This document shows positions 62,743 to 64,000 of a stretch of DNA of 64,000 bases, one piece after another. Source of the DNA: Mucilaginibacter frigoritolerans (GTDB lineage Bacteria > Bacteroidota > Bacteroidia > Sphingobacteriales > Sphingobacteriaceae); assembly GCF_007830615.1 (NCBI RefSeq), contig NZ_VLLI01000013.1, forward strand, positions 118,473-182,472. The letters run 5' to 3'. The position numbers were made by a program, and so were the translations under genes. The number at the start of each line of letters is the position of its first letter. Positions within the stretch are counted from its first letter, which is position 1. The notes below the pieces were generated by a model that was given only the letters and a program-made list of their open reading frames with translations, did not search any database and was not told the origin of the DNA.

Positions 62743-64000
62743 ATGAAGAATTTTTTTACAAAAAGTTTTTATGTTATTGCCACTATTGTTCTCTTTATAG
62801 GGGCTGCCTTACCTGTCCGGGCTCAACTAACAGGCACAAACCTTGAAACCAGTGGTTTGTATACGGCAATAGCAAAGGATGCTAGTAATAATATCTATAT
62901 AACGCGTGTTCAGCCGGGTACTTCTGGCGCGAATTATGAAGTTGAAAAATATACTAATGGTACCGGATCGCCAACAGTTATTTACACGGGTCTTACTCAC
63001 GAAATAGGTGATTACCCATGGGGGCTGGTAGTAACTAGTGCAGGTGATGTCTATGTTTCCACTGATTTTACATCTAACGGGGGGAATGTTATTAAACTTG
63101 CTTTTAACGGAACTACTTATACTCCGTCTACATTTATGTCAGGGAATTATTATTCTGCATTAGCAATTGATGCAAGTAATAATTTATATACAGCCGAATA
63201 TGATTCCGGAAATGGTACATATGCTGTCGTCAAATATCCTGCAGGTAGTACTACAGGTACCAAATTATATGATAATTTAAAGTCCGCTGCAGGATATACT
63301 TATCCTACAGGTCTTACCGTTGCTTCAAATGGTGATGTTTATGTGGCTGATGCTTTTAGTAATACTTCTACTATAACAGACGGAGGGCATGTTTATAAAT
63401 TAACAGCCTCTTCTTCATATGCAGTTTCAACTGTTTCTACAGGTCTTTATGCCACTGCTTTAGGTATAGATAATTCCGGCAATCTTTACAGTTCTGAAAA
63501 TCCGGGATCGGGTTATGTGTTGGATAAATATACAGGTGGTACAGGAACTGGTACTGCAATTTATAGTCCTTTGCATACCAATGGCGTTTTTTATCCATGG
63601 GGAATAGCTGTAATTAATAGTACTAATATTTTTATTAATGACAGTGATGATGGCACAAACGGCGGCGCAGTAATACACTTGCTTCAGGTTGGACCTGCCA
63701 TTACGACTTCAGGAACTTTATCAGCATTAAGTACTACCTATGGAAGCGCTTCAACGTCGGAAAGTTTCAATGTATCAGGCAGCAATATGAATGCAGGTAT
63801 ATTGGTAAGCCCGCCAACAGGTTTTGAGGTAAGTACAGATAATAGTACATTCAGTAGTACGGTAACATTAGGAGCAGCGGGCACAATAGCCTCTGCACCG
63901 GTGTATATCAGATTAATAGCAGGTGATGCTGTAGGGAATTATTCAGGGAATGTAGTTTTAAGCAGTAGTGGCGCAACCAGTGTAAATGAAGCAATAGCTT
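62743..64000 (+). CDS. Secreted beta-propeller plus Ig-repeat protein, cut by window edge
   Basis: 419 codons are open from the ATG at 62743 to the right edge. A signal peptide ends near residue 27 (VRAQ). Residues about 35-310 form NHL/SMP-like propeller blades with repeated ALGIDNSGNLYSSE and LTVASNGDVYVAD motifs. From about 315 an Ig-like unit starts (GTLSALSTTYGSASTSESF), with strands typical of Bacteroidota surface repeats (PPTGFEVSTDNSTFSS). More repeats and a T9SS C-terminal signal would be expected beyond the edge, which I cannot see. It follows the binding-protein gene by 11 bp. Confidence 0.85.
   Translation, partial: MKNFFTKSFYVIATIVLFIGAALPVRAQLTGTNLETSGLYTAIAKDASNNIYITRVQPGTSGANYEVEKYTNGTGSPTVIYTGLTHEIGDYPWGLVVTSAGDVYVSTDFTSNGGNVIKLAFNGTTYTPSTFMSGNYYSALAIDASNNLYTAEYDSGNGTYAVVKYPAGSTTGTKLYDNLKSAAGYTYPTGLTVASNGDVYVADAFSNTSTITDGGHVYKLTASSSYAVSTVSTGLYATALGIDNSGNLYSSENPGSGYVLDKYTGGTGTGTAIYSPLHTNGVFYPWGIAVINSTNIFINDSDDGTNGGAVIHLLQVGPAITTSGTLSALSTTYGSASTSESFNVSGSNMNAGILVSPPTGFEVSTDNSTFSSTVTLGAAGTIASAPVYIRLIAGDAVGNYSGNVVLSSSGATSVNEAIA

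Noticed and set aside
1..64000. tRNA, rRNA, riboswitch or insertion sequence
   Set aside because: No cloverleaf, rRNA-like stretch, known riboswitch core, transposase motif or flanking target duplication was recognised on either strand; a covariance-model search would be needed for certainty.

Overview
The window looks like a chromosomal segment from a Bacteroidota member of the Sphingobacteriaceae type (Mucilaginibacter or Pedobacter are my best guesses). The grounds are AT-rich DNA, TAnnTTTG-like promoter elements, a type IX secretion (CHU_C) C-terminal domain, a flexirubin-type pigment locus with darA and darB, and NuoA/NuoB with Bacteroidota features. No rRNA, tRNA, CRISPR, transposase or integrase was seen.

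Layout. (1) 1-6.2 kb is ordinary chromosome: a secreted alpha/beta hydrolase cut by the left edge, nuoB and nuoA, a BaiN/YhiN-type flavoprotein, a secreted glycine-rich protein, threonine aldolase and an aldo/keto reductase, with long hairpins at two convergent junctions. (2) 6.3-33.4 kb is one co-directional minus-strand block read from 33.4 down to 6.3 kb. It opens with a hybrid NRPS-PKS, A-T-KS-AT-ACP-aminotransferase followed by C-A-T-TE, and an Sfp-type phosphopantetheinyl transferase. It continues with a Wzx/Wzy-type exopolysaccharide operon: response regulator, pseudo-receiver/sugar transferase fusion, short TolC-like protein, Wzz/tyrosine-kinase-like protein, small membrane protein, polymerase/ligase, acetyltransferase, flippase and two glycosyltransferases. 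It ends with a second, condensation-less NRPS (A-T-TE) that overlaps two more glycosyltransferases. (3) 33.8-34.7 kb is a lone secreted esterase with a rho-independent terminator. (4) 34.7-58.4 kb is a flexirubin (aryl-polyene plus dialkylresorcinol) locus. It holds an aryl ligase, a tyrosine ammonia-lyase, FabG, hotdog dehydratases, several ketosynthases including a chain-length-factor-like one, two ACPs, an ABC exporter, a BtrH-like protein, DarB, DarA, an enoyl-reductase-like SDR and its own phosphopantetheinyl transferase. A 1478-residue Ig-repeat T9SS substrate gene sits in the middle. (5) 58.4-60.6 kb holds an Asp/Asn beta-hydroxylase-like protein, an HExxH protein and a Tat-exported 5'-nucleotidase-like phosphoesterase. 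(6) 61-64 kb is a small operon of a tail-collar protein, a signal-less periplasmic-binding-type protein and a secreted beta-propeller/Ig protein cut by the right edge.

How it fits together. In the pigment locus, tyrosine is deaminated to 4-coumarate, activated by the ligase, loaded on an ACP and extended by iterative ketosynthase/FabG/dehydratase cycles into an aryl polyene. DarB and DarA build the dialkylresorcinol to which it is esterified. In the NRPS/EPS block the assembly line should make a small peptide with a beta-amino (probably beta,gamma-diamino) acid joined to a glycine-like residue. The interleaving of a second glycine-type A-T-TE module with glycosyltransferases suggests, but does not prove, that peptide and polysaccharide chemistry are linked. 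That block is the strongest candidate here for an undescribed system. All assignments come from reading motifs and gene order; no database search was run.
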